DNA of 64,000 nucleotides. It comes from Ancylostoma caninum. Its lineage: Eukaryota; Nematoda; Chromadorea; Rhabditida; Ancylostomatidae. Each line of letters starts with the position of its first letter. The stretch's first letter is position 1. A program made the position numbers and the translations under genes. This document shows, in pieces, positions 53,372-62,925 of the stretch. The stretch spans positions 703,001 through 767,000 of the forward strand of contig JBAJFG010000011.1 in assembly GCA_037903475.1 (NCBI GenBank), read 5' to 3'. A model generated the notes under the pieces. The model was given only the letters and a program-made list of their open reading frames with translations. It ran no database searches and was not told the origin of the DNA.

Positions 53372-53968
53372 TATGCATGAACATCCAGCTGGGGAGGGGA
53401 GGGGATCTGATATGCTGTCAAGTATCTGACCAGTTCCAACTGATGCCCGAGCGATTATCCACATATTGAATCCTTTATGGATTCCTTACAAATGTGCCGA
53501 GTACTGGACCACCTGCGCTTCTCTTGCATGTTCAATAGACGGCATCTTTCGAAGGAAGGAAATGAACACCCCTACGCTGAGTAGGGGATCACGAGGGATT
53601 TGGCTTGCTATTCAATTATTCGTAAGTTTCCAATCTTTTGAAAATCTTTCTAGCCTGAATGCTTTAATGAAGATGTGTTGACTCTGGATCCGCTCCGCTG
53701 TCTGTGAGTTAATTTGCGAAGTAGCGCGATCCCTTGTGATCCCCTACTCAGCGCAGGGGATGTGCATCCCCTCCCTCTAAAACATTTTCTTGACTGCTAA
53801 CTGCGTAAAAGAAGCGTAGGTGATCCAATACTTTGCACGTATGTAGACGATGGAATACATTGCCAACCGCTCGAGCACCGTTTAGAATTGCTCGAATACT
53901 TGACAGCATATCTGATCCCTCCCTTCCCCAGCGAGGATGTTCATGTATACGCTACTTAGTTTGTCTAT
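53372..53968. mobile_element. inverted-repeat (foldback-type) element
   Basis: gtatgcatgaacatccagctgg...gatatgctgtcaagtat (53380-53428) is inverted as atacttgacagcatatctga...gaggatgttcatgtatac (53906-53954); a second inner pair cctacgctgagtaggggatcacgaggg (53569) / cccttgtgatcccctactcagcgcagg (53730) continues it. About 590 bp; target duplication unclear. Confidence 0.65.
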
Positions 53969-54096
53969 CTTTCTCAATTACAGCAAATTTACTGCTATAG
54001 TTAATTCTACAGCAGATCTTTGGGCAGAAATCCTTTCGGAATATGATGTGTAGTGTTGATGCCCACGAGAAAGTCAGCAAGAAACCGGAAAGTTTT

Positions 54097-54306
54097 CTAA
54101 TCTGCTGTACCAACAGTAAGGTGAGTTTTGGAGTCAGGCGTTTCGGATGAGAATGTATTTGGCGAACTACATATCACAACTCCTTTCTTAACAAAGTCCT
54201 TCGCTGCCCCTGAACAAAGGCCGAAGGCTTTTTGGTTACCCTGCACGATGGAACTGAAAATTGTGTGCATCACGTGGAATACTACAACTTTCTCTCTCAA
54301 CCACAA
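54097..54306 (-). CDS. coding-like terminal exon
   Basis: After an acceptor (caattttcag, about 54262-54253) the frame reads SIVQGNQKAFGLCSGAAKDF, VKKGVVICSSPNTFSSETPD, SKTHLTVGTAD and stops at 54097. Ser/Thr/Gly composition resembles the end of a globular protein. No upstream exon was identified. Confidence 0.35.
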   Translation of the reverse strand: MWLREKVVVFHVMHTIFSSIVQGNQKAFGLCSGAAKDFVKKGVVICSSPNTFSSETPDSKTHLTVGTAD

Positions 54307-54784
54307 CTATGCCCACGGTAGTCTTGAGTAACTTCTTTTTCATTGCTGTAGTAAGCTTTCGCACGTGCGTGACTGACAATATACTGTGCTAAAAGTTGCA
54401 CGCGTTTGCGCGATTTCAACAAACCAGATGAGCTATGAGTCATAAGAAAACACACTTGAGAATGCGAATAAAATCTTTTGTTTAAAGATACCCTAGATTG
54501 AGATACCCTGCCCAGCCGATGGCCCTAATGGTCTTGATTAACGGGAGTTGATCAACGTGAGATAAACATCTTCATCTCTTTTTGGCAAGCGTTTTGGCCT
54601 GATTCGCCTTCTTCAGGGCCTGAAAGGGCTACACAATTCGTGGATTCTATCAGACCAAGTCAATCAGCAGATCAAGTCAAAAGCTCAACACGTTCTTTTT
54701 TAATCAGCAAAAAGTCTGCAAAGCTAGCATAAACCTTCGGTCATTCCACTCCTAGCTAGTCACAACTTGCTAGCAGTTAATATA

Positions 54785-54830
54785 CAGTAGCGAGCAAAAA
54801 GATTGCAACTTTTCGTTTTTCGGCTATAAC
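54785..54830 (+). mobile_element. solo end of a Tc1-like element
   Basis: TA followed by cagtagcgagcaaaaagatt and gcaacttttcg, typical Tc1-like terminus; the inverted partner was not seen in the next 1 kb. Confidence 0.4.
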
Positions 54831-54959
54831 TTCTTTCAAGGCAGAGCATGAAGGCTCAAATTTTTATTAGAGGTCGTAGATACTCATATGAGATAGGATA
54901 GATCTGAAATCTCCTCACCCGTCAACTTCATGGTTTTTTAAGATTTTTTTTTCGCAGAG

Positions 54960-55790
54960 GTCAAAATCTGTAATTTGGCACCATACGCAAAGTGTTTCAA
55001 AATGACGTCTAATTTTGGAATCGGGTCCCGAATTGATTGCTTGCATAAGTCAACGCGTATTTGCTAGGAAATGTGCATGTGGTGACTACTGGCTGACATT
55101 CGTGAAGACTACGTTAGGTTAGTTCAACAGTGATGTTTTATGGATGTTTTTGCCTCTCTGGCACCCTCTCTCGGCTTTGTTTGAAAAGATGAGATGCTGC
55201 TGATGGCTCTGAAAGTTTGGCTACAGCTGCTAGAATTTAAAACATTTCATTGCACTCTCGGGATTCCAAACTATTCCGGCTAGTTCCAATGCAGCCAATT
55301 GTGCACATCACGGAAAATAAGTTTTGAAATTTTTTTCTGTTTCGAGAAAGAAGATACCTCAGCGATCTCATGAGTGGTAAAGATGCTTAAGGATTCCTAA
55401 AATATTGCCGTGTACACTACGACTCATGTCGCCTGGAAAGATATCACTACCTTATGGCATTCAATCAACTATTTCAAGCAGTTTTTTCCTCAAACTCTTG
55501 ATGCATATAACAAGCTTAGGAGAAAATGACGATTTCTGGGAAGTCGAGTTATTGTCGTTAGCAAGAGATCACGATTACTGCACCTGGAGACCGGAGAGTT
55601 CACTATTCTTACGATTTAATTAACCTTTCACCAATAAACGGATCCCTGCCAGCCGCGCGCTCCGGAATCGATGGCGTCTATTACTGTTGTGCTATCCTAG
55701 CAGGTTTCCACCTGATTTTGAAGATTTTCGACAAAATTGAGAAGAGAAGGGCTTGGAAATAGCATTCTGGCGGCATACGACGTCGATTTG
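54960..55790. other. no gene seen
   Basis: One 72-codon frame (55405-55623, +) without support. Confidence 0.3.
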
Positions 55791-55794
55791 GGCA

Positions 55795-55870
55795 CCGCGG
55801 CGCGGTTGCGCTGCGTCCTTCTATGTAGAGGCCGCGAATGAGCACGGCCATCGACGCTCACTGTAGTAGT
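55795..55870 (+). mobile_element. solo end of the GACGTC MITE family
   Basis: gcgcggttgcgctgcgtcctt...gaggccgcgaatgagc...ccatcgacgctcactgta matches the right arm of 41280-41540; no left arm nearby. Confidence 0.6.
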
Positions 55871-56107
55871 GGCGCGCTGACTGGCACTACCTCCAAAAAT
55901 TCGGCTGGCAACTGAGGGGATTACGATGATGACCATGATCGTGATTGCGTGTCCAGTGCAGTGAAGATCGGAAAAGAGTGCTGCACAGGAAGGAGAAGGG
56001 GAAGATTTGCTAATTTCAGAAGCCCTGTAGCAGATTAGAGGAATCCATCACTAAACACACAACGATGCTTCCCATGCCAGCTGTCCTCTCCGTACAGCCC
56101 TTTTTAG

Positions 56108-56429
56108 TATAAATCACGGACTGAAGAGAAGTATTTTGGAGCTGACGAGGAACTGCAACGGTGGAGGTTAGTTAATTACATAGCTCATTCAAAATAGGGG
56201 ATGTTAGGAAAGGCAAGGTGAATGGCAATCCAGCAACTTGCGAAGAAGTAAGTCTCGAAAACAAATTCCGGTAAACTTGACCCACTTTCAGGGCTCTGCA
56301 GGCGATGAACTGTTGAAAGGTCGGCTCAAGAAACGGTGCTCAAATAGCAACCTGTGTAGCACTCCAGTTGGATTTAATTGTGTACGGAGTATCCTCCCAG
56401 TCGGATTCCAGTACTTTTTTCTCTTTTGA
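56108..56429 (+). CDS. unrecognised small gene with Cys-rich end, three 3' exons
   Basis: Exons 56108-56166, 56208-56247 and 56292-56429, all phases matching, introns 41 and 44 nt (gttagt...gttag, gtaagt...ttcag). They read YKSRTEEKYFGADEELQRW, KGKVNGNPATCEE, then GSAGDELLKGRLKKR, CSNSNLCSTPVGFNCVRS and a hydrophobic FQYFFLF end before TGA. The KKR just before a Cys cluster (C-x5-C-x8-C) suggests proteolytic release of a short Cys peptide, but there is no proof. The first exon (start, any signal peptide) is not found; the acceptor ctttttag at 56107 opens the fragment. Unusually short introns. Confidence 0.6.
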
Positions 56430-57230
56430 TAACATTTAGAAAAAAGAACAAAAGAGAACTGAAAACGAGCTCTATTTTGTTTCATGGCAAGCAGGAACTG
56501 CACTGAATCCTGCATTATCAATGACTACTAAGAAAACCAGCCATATCACATTGTTAGAAGTATGAAGATTGAAAAAGTTCTTTTAAGAGCCGTGTGAATA
56601 GCGGAAGGTTTTCTGCAACAATTGTGATGTGTTGACATTGTGCAGAAACCAGTCGGACGATGTTCTGTACAGAAGATTTTTGTGTTGTTAATCCAAGGAA
56701 TACCTTGTAACGTTGGCCGAGTTATTGGCTTGTGGTACAAAAGGCCATAAAATCTCGTTTGAAGATATGAGGTTGGTCCGAGAGTTCTAGGCCAAGATTT
56801 ATTTTTGGATTCAAAATTTTATAGGCTTCGAATCACAACACCACTACACATTAACTGTCGACAACCCCTGGCTCCGGCCTTACGATAATCGTCAGATATC
56901 TCCGAGCACTGGGTTCAGGACCAAGAGTGATCGTGATAAAAAGTCGGCCCTTATACCCCCCCCCCCTTTAAACTCCAAAAATACGACCCCATTCCCCCTT
57001 TCTCAAACAAATCCTCAAATGAGATGAGAAATGAGAAGCGAAAATGTAGACCCTAGAGGAACATAGAAAAGCAGCTAACTAATGGAAGAAATTCGGACAA
57101 AGATGAGAAAAACAGACAGGTTAAGGACTCTCAAGAGCAGGTAAGTGATTATACAGCCATGCATTTTGCAATCTATCAAGTTGGTGATAAATTAATTGCC
57201 GTTTTTGGGTATGCTCAATAAACTTTCTTC
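56430..57230. other. no gene seen; C-run at 56958-56968
   Basis: Short frames only. Homopolymer C tract in tataccccccccccccttt. Confidence 0.35.
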
Positions 57231-58150
57231 TTCTGTAGGATTTGCGCAATTTCAAGCCAACTTGGGTGATCTTCTGAAGGGGCTTTTCCTCCTCTTTCAA
57301 AAACCTTATGAATATTCTGGCTACCTCTCTTCAATAGCTTTTTGTGGAGCCGCGAACAAAGGAGAAGCCGACGCGATTCTTGGTTGACCATGGTCAATGA
57401 CTCAAAAATCCATATGCGTTTGTTTCACTTTGGAATCGCCTTCCCAATGGACACTAAGCTAGAGTTCGCGAGGTTTTCTTCCTAAGATTCTTCCTACGTA
57501 ATCATGACTGTGGGCGCGGGATGTCGCGAGATGATCTGGCGTTGAGGACAACCGTGGAACCCAAACCCGACCTTACCATGCAGAGCAGGGATGGACCCTC
57601 ACTACACTACAGTTTCAAAGCACTTCAATCAACAGGGTTACAAAGGTGCAGACGTGAACACCACACGATCTGACTGATGAACAACGCCTCACCTGATGTG
57701 ACATCTTTCCTAGCTTAATTTCTCATCCACAAGAGGCTCGTTTCTGAACCATTAATTACTGTGAAGCTAGGCTCCAGTGCGATAACAACAAATGCGAATG
57801 GATATGGGTAGAGACGTTTTCGCACTTCTAAAATTTCGTAAACCTGATCATCTCTCTAGGGGGGTTGTGTCAGAAATTTGGTGGTGCTGTAAGGGTGTGA
57901 TTGACTGCATCATTCTCCAACCCAGTCACTCATCAACAACAAAGTCTTAGTATTGTAATTTCGAGTTGAGGTCCGACAATCTGTAGTAGATGTGTGTGGC
58001 AGTGATGAACAGAATCAGGATTTCCCCTACTCAAGGGTAGCGCTAGCCTGTCACTCGAAAATTCACCCAGCAAAAACTGGAGCAGTACAGCATCGAGTTT
58101 CCTACTCATTCTTCTCATTCCTCAGACCTTTCCCTGACTGTACTTTTCCC
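57230..58150 (+). repeat. dispersed repeat family D, copy 4
   Basis: gcaatttcaagccaacttgg...gatcttctgaaggggctttt corresponds to 24087-24125; gcagggatgga...cacacgatctgactgatga and tcattcttctcattcctcag to later blocks. The most complete copy together with 24076-24720. Confidence 0.55.
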
Positions 58151-58394
58151 TAAACCCAGATACAAACCTGCGACAGCACCAGATTGCTGATCTAGAGCGT
58201 GCTGAGATCGCTTTCCAAAAGTTTTCAGATTTTTGCGATCTTAGTTTTCATTGTAGAGGCATATCATTATCACAAGATCGTTAGGAAAGATTAAATGGGC
58301 ATTGAACTGATAGAGAACGTTGTGTTTAAGCCAAGTTATAACATTTTAAATTTGAATGTTCGTTTCGGCAATTAATTTCGCACCAACCTGATAT

Positions 58395-58672
58395 TAAGGA
58401 GGTAAGGTAGTCTTGAGCCGTTTTTTTTAAAGTTCCAGAACTTTTGGTTATTGATAGGTACCATGATCTACCGTGTGGTAGTTGTAGACAAACTCGGGGC
58501 TTCTCCATAACATGCATATACAGCCGAATTGCTTTCCCTAATTTTAATTACGACGTTAAGACCACAAGAGGTCCACCGAGCCATAATCAGGTTTTCCTGC
58601 TCTGCCCACACCGAAAGTTTCTGGAATATCTTATGAGTGGAGGAGATGAGACCTCTACGATTCTTGCGACTC
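58395..58672 (+). mobile_element. mariner M2 left-end fragment
   Basis: Matches the first 270 bp of 27896-28773 (cttgagccg, aagttccagaacttttg, gacaaact.ggggcttctccata), with the terminal repeat eroded. The match stops where a gtcccaagcccggataaaag sequence begins, a phrase I associate with RTE-type retroelement leaders (from memory, not checked). Confidence 0.7.
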
Positions 58673-59090
58673 CACCTACGGTTTTCGTAGCCGGTCCCAA
58701 GCCCGGATAAAAGAGGAGGATTGATCCCCCGCCGATGGATAGTTAAACTAGGTGTGAACCCACATGGATATTGCAAATGTAAATTGTAAATTCTGAGTTC
58801 AAGGCTATCACATCCGGGGTTATAGCCGATAGTAAGACGTTTCGTCGGCGTCCATAGTAAGATGTTTTGTCGGTTTCCAGGGGTGAGCAAGACTGACAGT
58901 ACATGTGCACAAAAATGACCTTCTGAGATTCAGTCTCGCTCGGCGGTGTAGCAGTAGTAATACTAAAAATAGTCATATCTTCAATGGTTTTTTTCTGCCA
59001 CACAGGTTGTTATAGACTAAGCTTTACTAAAAATAGTACCCGAATTGTCCACCACAACCACGATCCCTCCCCTCTAGGACCCCCTCCCCT

Positions 59091-59399
59091 TTATCTACTG
59101 AAACAGACATCGACCAGGGTCCTCCACGAATTGGGTGTCTTGCTGTTGGCCATAAGAGTGAGCGTGAATTGGTCATTGCTTCTGCGCCCACAATGGAGGA
59201 ACTTTCTCGGCCAACTTACTTCTTGAGATGGAAGTTGGGTGACGTACAGTGCTGACCGGAAAGAAATCACCTTTTGAACTTTTGTTCGTAAGTTCTCCCT
59301 GAGTAAGGCTTCCACCATTAGTAAAGTGTCACGGGAGTTAGTTGAACTCCAAAACTCGCCACCACACTTTGCATGCCAGCTCACATTCAAGGAGTACAA
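59091..59399 (-). CDS. hypothetical 102-codon frame
   Basis: Contains TLLMVEALLRENLRTKVQKV and RKFLHCGRRSNDQFTLTLMA, ending SWRTLVDVCFSR. Protein-like, possibly part of a retroelement. On the plus strand an alternative reading (MPAHIQGVQDRLLPLTSLLV before gtgagt at 59440) is also plausible. Confidence 0.25.
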   Translation of the reverse strand: MYSLNVSWHAKCGGEFWSSTNSRDTLLMVEALLRENLRTKVQKVISFRSALYVTQLPSQEVSWPRKFLHCGRRSNDQFTLTLMANSKTPNSWRTLVDVCFSR

Positions 59400-59507
59400 G
59401 ATAGATTATTGCCACTCACGTCACTTCTAGTGCGAGAGGTGAGTGGACGCAGAATTTGCTACTTACGATTGTTCACATCAGACCGATCCATCACCTGCCT
59501 ACTGTTA

Positions 59508-59786
59508 GGTTGTAACATAAGTTTTCGCTGTTTTGAAATCATCGATGAAAAAATGCTATAAAAGATTAAATAACAAAAGGTACCAACCGGGTCATGGACC
59601 ACAAAAGTCGCTAGTCTTGCGTACATAATGCTCAATTAAAAATCCCTTTGCGAGCTATTCGCGTTTGCGGAGAGTTCGACCAGTTCGATTAGGGCGACTT
59701 CCGGTGTGTTAAAATGGTGTGATTTCTACGGAGCGCTTGGAACTTGTCCCAAAATTCCATCGATTAAGGTTCGCAGAATGTCCATG
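59508..59786 (+). mobile_element. TA-flanked mariner-like element, truncated copy 3
   Basis: Starts ggttgtaacataagttttcg after TA 59506-59507 and follows the reverse complement of 41655-42542 for about 280 bp (ctcaattaaaaatccctttgcgagct, aacttgtcccaaaattccatcgattaaggttcgca). It ends abruptly at the LINE relic. Confidence 0.75.
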
Positions 59787-60492
59787 TTTGATGCCAAGCC
59801 AAGTACCGCTCTTTTGAGGAAAATGTATAGAATTCTAGAAAGCCTGTCTGGAAGTCGAAGCAGTAAGTTGTCTACTACTTCAATGGAAATGTCAACCCAC
59901 TCCAGAGTTTGTTCGGTAAGCGGTCTAACTAACGGCTGAGAACATGTGTGTGTGTGTCTTATACACAGATTCAAAAAAAAACTGGCAATTAGTTCAACTT
60001 TCGACGCATCGGTGTCCAACCTCTTAGAATCTACAGAGATCATGACTGGTATGGGCTCGCTCAATTCTAGTTTCATCTGGCAACAATCGAGAAATCATTT
60101 GGTCTTACTATTTTGCGATATATGCTTTTCTTTTGTTGAAGAGAGGCGGGCTAGGCATGCCTGAGCTTCCGGGCATGTTCTGTGCTTTCCATTTCCGAAA
60201 GTGCTTGTCGTTTTGATCGTTTTGAGCAGTAGAGCATATGCTTTGAATTTTGATATACTGTCACTGGAACTCTGTTGTTTTTGCACAAGGGGATGTACCG
60301 CGAGATGAGGCTGTGAAATATTTTAATGAGGTTTTCATAGCAATCATCAATATCCGTGAAGGTATTTATACAGGCTACCCAGTCAATAGATGCGAGAGCT
60401 TCTACAATACTTTCGTAGTTACCTTTGGCGTAATCTCGACGCTTTTTTGCGACATGCTTGCGGTCTTCCCTGATTCCTGTTCTGAAGTCCAC
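59786..60492 (-). pseudogene. CR1/jockey-like LINE relic (linker and RT start)
   Basis: Frame 60492-60151 has NYESIVEALASIDWVACINT and LISRYIPLCKNNR, the conserved linker between endonuclease and RT. After a shift the frame from 60076 has ASKVELIASFFLNLC, PLVRPLTEQTLEWVDISIEV and NLLLRLPDRLSR..YIFLKRAV, the N-terminal RT block. The catalytic RT core is gone; truncated by mariner-like copy 3. Different subfamily from the LINE at 62251. Confidence 0.65.
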
Positions 60493-60529
60493 AGGCGACC
60501 CATTTGGCGAGATTTGTTTGGCAACCTAG

Positions 60530-60640
60530 GAAATGTGTTTGCAAACCAGCCAGGCAAGCAAACTCCGCCAAATGTCTTGCCAAACATGATGTCCCGCCAA
60601 ATGAGTCGCCATACAAATCTTGCCGAATAGGTCGCCATGC
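60530..60640. repeat. GCCAAA/GTCTTGCCAA degenerate repeats, block 1
   Basis: gccaaatgtcttgccaaacatgatgtcccgccaaatgagtcgcc shows a 10-18 bp recurring cgccaaatg/cttgccaaa motif. Confidence 0.5.
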
Positions 60641-60779
60641 CAGAATTGCGCTTTAACATTGTACGTGAGACTTCGCCACGTACTCCTATTTCCCCCCATT
60701 GCCAGGAGAAGCCTCCAAAATTACCACAATGTTCAAGCTTTACATTTAATGGTCAGATCCAGGAAGTAGTTTGGGTGAA

Positions 60780-60960
60780 GAACTCCTCAAGCAGTTGAAC
60801 CGATGACATCCTTCGATTCCGCGCCTGGAGGCACGAAATACATGTACGTCGCCGTGGTGTTCAGCAGGCTGCGCACTGTCTGGGTGTTGCGGCGAGGACC
60901 ACGGAAATATCCTCATGCAAAAAACAGGCTGTGATTTTGCCTAGCAGGCACTTCGGACTG
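60780..60960 (-). CDS. coding-like stretch downstream of the SL1-like sequence
   Basis: The minus frame reads GYFRGPRRNTQTVRSLLNTT then ATYMYFVPPGAESKDVIGST and stops at about 60794. GC-richer than its surroundings. A stop lies directly upstream in frame, so it is a separate exon or a broken retrocopy. It is 45-230 bp downstream, in the same orientation, of the SL1-like 22-mer at 61005-61026. Confidence 0.35.
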
Positions 60961-61004
60961 ACACCGGCACTCTTCTAATATACCACTCCCTTTGAAATAC
61001 GTAA

Positions 61005-61026
61005 CTCAAACTTGGGTAATTGAACC
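61005..61026 (-). ncRNA. SL1 spliced-leader-like 22-mer
   Basis: The minus strand reads ggttcaattacccaagtttg followed by ag: 21 of 22 bases of the nematode SL1 leader, with T to C at position 5. The leader in SL RNA genes is followed by gta; here it is followed by ttacgtatttc, and no Sm site (AATTTTGG) or SL RNA stem is seen within 100 bases. Inference: more likely the 5' end of a retro-integrated trans-spliced mRNA, or a broken SL RNA pseudogene, than a functional SL RNA gene. Confidence 0.55.
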
Positions 61027-61067
61027 GACTCATCGACTGTAAAGCCGATGCGTCGTATGTGCCGGTC

Positions 61068-61262
61068 CAGGAAAATTGGTCGTCAGCATATTCTCTTGCC
61101 TTTTGTCTTGCCAGACACCCGGAAAATTGGTCGTCAACATATTCTCTCGCACTTTGTCTTGCCAAACAGACTCTGGACCCATTCTCCCGGAAAATGTCTT
61201 GCCAAGCAAGATTTTAACCCGTAAAATGTCTTACCAAACACATTCTCTCGCCAAATAGGTTG
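61068..61262. repeat. GTCTTGCCAA degenerate repeats, block 2
   Basis: ggaaaattggtcgtcagcat and ggaaaattggtcgtcaacat start two near-identical 58-bp units (61070, 61128), followed by further cttgccaa(a/g) words. Same motif as 60530-60640. Confidence 0.7.
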
Positions 61263-61800
61263 CCAATGGATTTCAGAGTATGTAATAAACAAATAATAAA
61301 AACAGTATTGGTGATACTATTTCGTATAATAATGCACTATCACTAGCATTTATTCATATTCTGATTGTTACTATCAAAAATTAATCAATAAATGAACAAT
61401 AAATGAACAACTACAATCAATCAACACTTAAAAATACCAATAACATTGATAATTTTTTAAAAAATTTCATGATTGTGAGATCTATTAAGAGTCCTCTTAT
61501 ATAAATCATGGTAGTGCAACAAAATTTTCTAGAGCACAGGCGTAGGTGGGAGTAGCATGTGATCGCACGCGCTCGCCGTGAGACTCAATTATAGACTATG
61601 TTCCACAAGGATGCAAAGTTGACGGGGCATTCGGCCGATGTTTTGTCACAGGTGCACAGGCGAAGTGGAAGTCGGGTGTATTCAGGATTTCGCGGTGGGA
61701 TCAGCGGCTAGCGGTCTCTAGCCCTCCGAGCGAGACAGTGTTGACAACGATTTGAGGAGGCATAGCAGTAATGTACGGAGCGGAGTAGCCCTTCTGCTGG
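61263..61800. other. AT-rich, no gene seen
   Basis: Includes aataaataatgaacaat-type words (61370-61420). A frame from 61805 (FNVGTLNDNQFERMCACLEA) vaguely recalls the start of RTE endonucleases but is not convincing. Confidence 0.3.
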
Positions 61801-62250
61801 AGCGTTGCCATCTACTCCATTCAATGTTGGAACACTGAACGATAACCAATTTGAAAGGATGTGTGCATGCTTGGAGGCTGTAGCGATGAATTCACTCGGT
61901 TTCCTCACTTGGGATATGCTCTTTGCACAGCTTTCATTAAGGTCCTATGGGGATTATGCAGCTTGGGGATACGTGTGTTGTTTTAAGAAGGGCAGCACAA
62001 TCAAATACACACAACTCGACACTGCGCTGCTACCGTGCGGTTTGGTTTTTACCACCTCTGCAATAGTTGCCTTTTTTTCGCTAATTTGCAGGAACATTTT
62101 TCCTTCCACTTCTGTTTCTGTTTCAGATCCGATTCTCTCGTCCCTAATTTCCGTTTCACAGTTTATTCAACTATTATTTTTCATCCTGATCCCTGCCTTT
62201 CTTCTAGAATCCAGTTGTACTCTGACCCTTCATCGATTTTCCTGAAGTCA

Positions 62251-62925
62251 TGCCACCCAAATCGGTTCGCTCTAAAAAAAACTTCCACTGCGGTTTCCTC
62301 CAACATTAATTCACCAACTGCAGTTGAGCCGTGCCCTAACGATGGTGAAGATGATTACAGTAACATGTCATCTTCGGAGCTTGTTAGCGCATTAATGGCT
62401 CGAACTAGTGACCCAATCTCGAGCAAAATGCTAACCGCTTTGAGTGGCAAAATCAAGACCGAATGTTTTGATATGATTGAGGCCGAGAAAAGAGGCCGAA
62501 GCATCGTTCTAGCCGGGCTTGAGGAGGCACCCACAGATCTAAGCCCTAAATTGCGTTTGAAGGATTTGGAAGACAAAGTAGATAATGTTATGTCTGCTTT
62601 GCAAGTCGATTGCCGTCCTTCAGAAATATTTTGGATGGGCAAACTCGATCCTGCACGTCCGAGACTTGTTAAAATCGTACTACCATCTAAATATTACTGG
62701 TCGTTGGGATTAGCTAACGCACGTTTACTTCCGTCTGCGGGCTTCCAAGATCTATATGTTCGGAAGAGTATGACCGAGTCTGAAAGGAAGAAAGACTTCG
62801 AATTGAGGCAGTTGGCTTGGGAGAAAAATAGAGCACGGGGGTTTAAAGAGTGGGTCATATACCGCGGAGAGTTAAGGCGTGTTGCCGATCTGCAGACTGG
62901 TAGGAAACAGGGAAACTGCCAGTGA
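62251..62925 (+). pseudogene. CR1-like LINE, ORF1-type protein
   Basis: ATG 62251 starts MPPKSVRSKK; a shift in a run of eight A (62272-62279) is needed to enter the long frame TSTAVSSNINSPTAVEP...KQGNCQ ending TGA 62923-62925. The product has an acidic stretch (NDGEDDYSNM), a helical MIEAEKRGRSIVLAGLEEAP and DKVDNVMSALQVDCRPSEIF, a region common in nematode/arthropod CR1/jockey ORF1 (the RS.V..GL.E block), and a basic end. No zinc knuckle. The upstream 62030-62250 is probably its 5' leader. Confidence 0.75.

Noticed and set aside
61005..61110. Functional SL RNA gene
   Set aside because: The leader is not followed by a GT donor, no Sm site or SL stem is seen, and one leader base differs.
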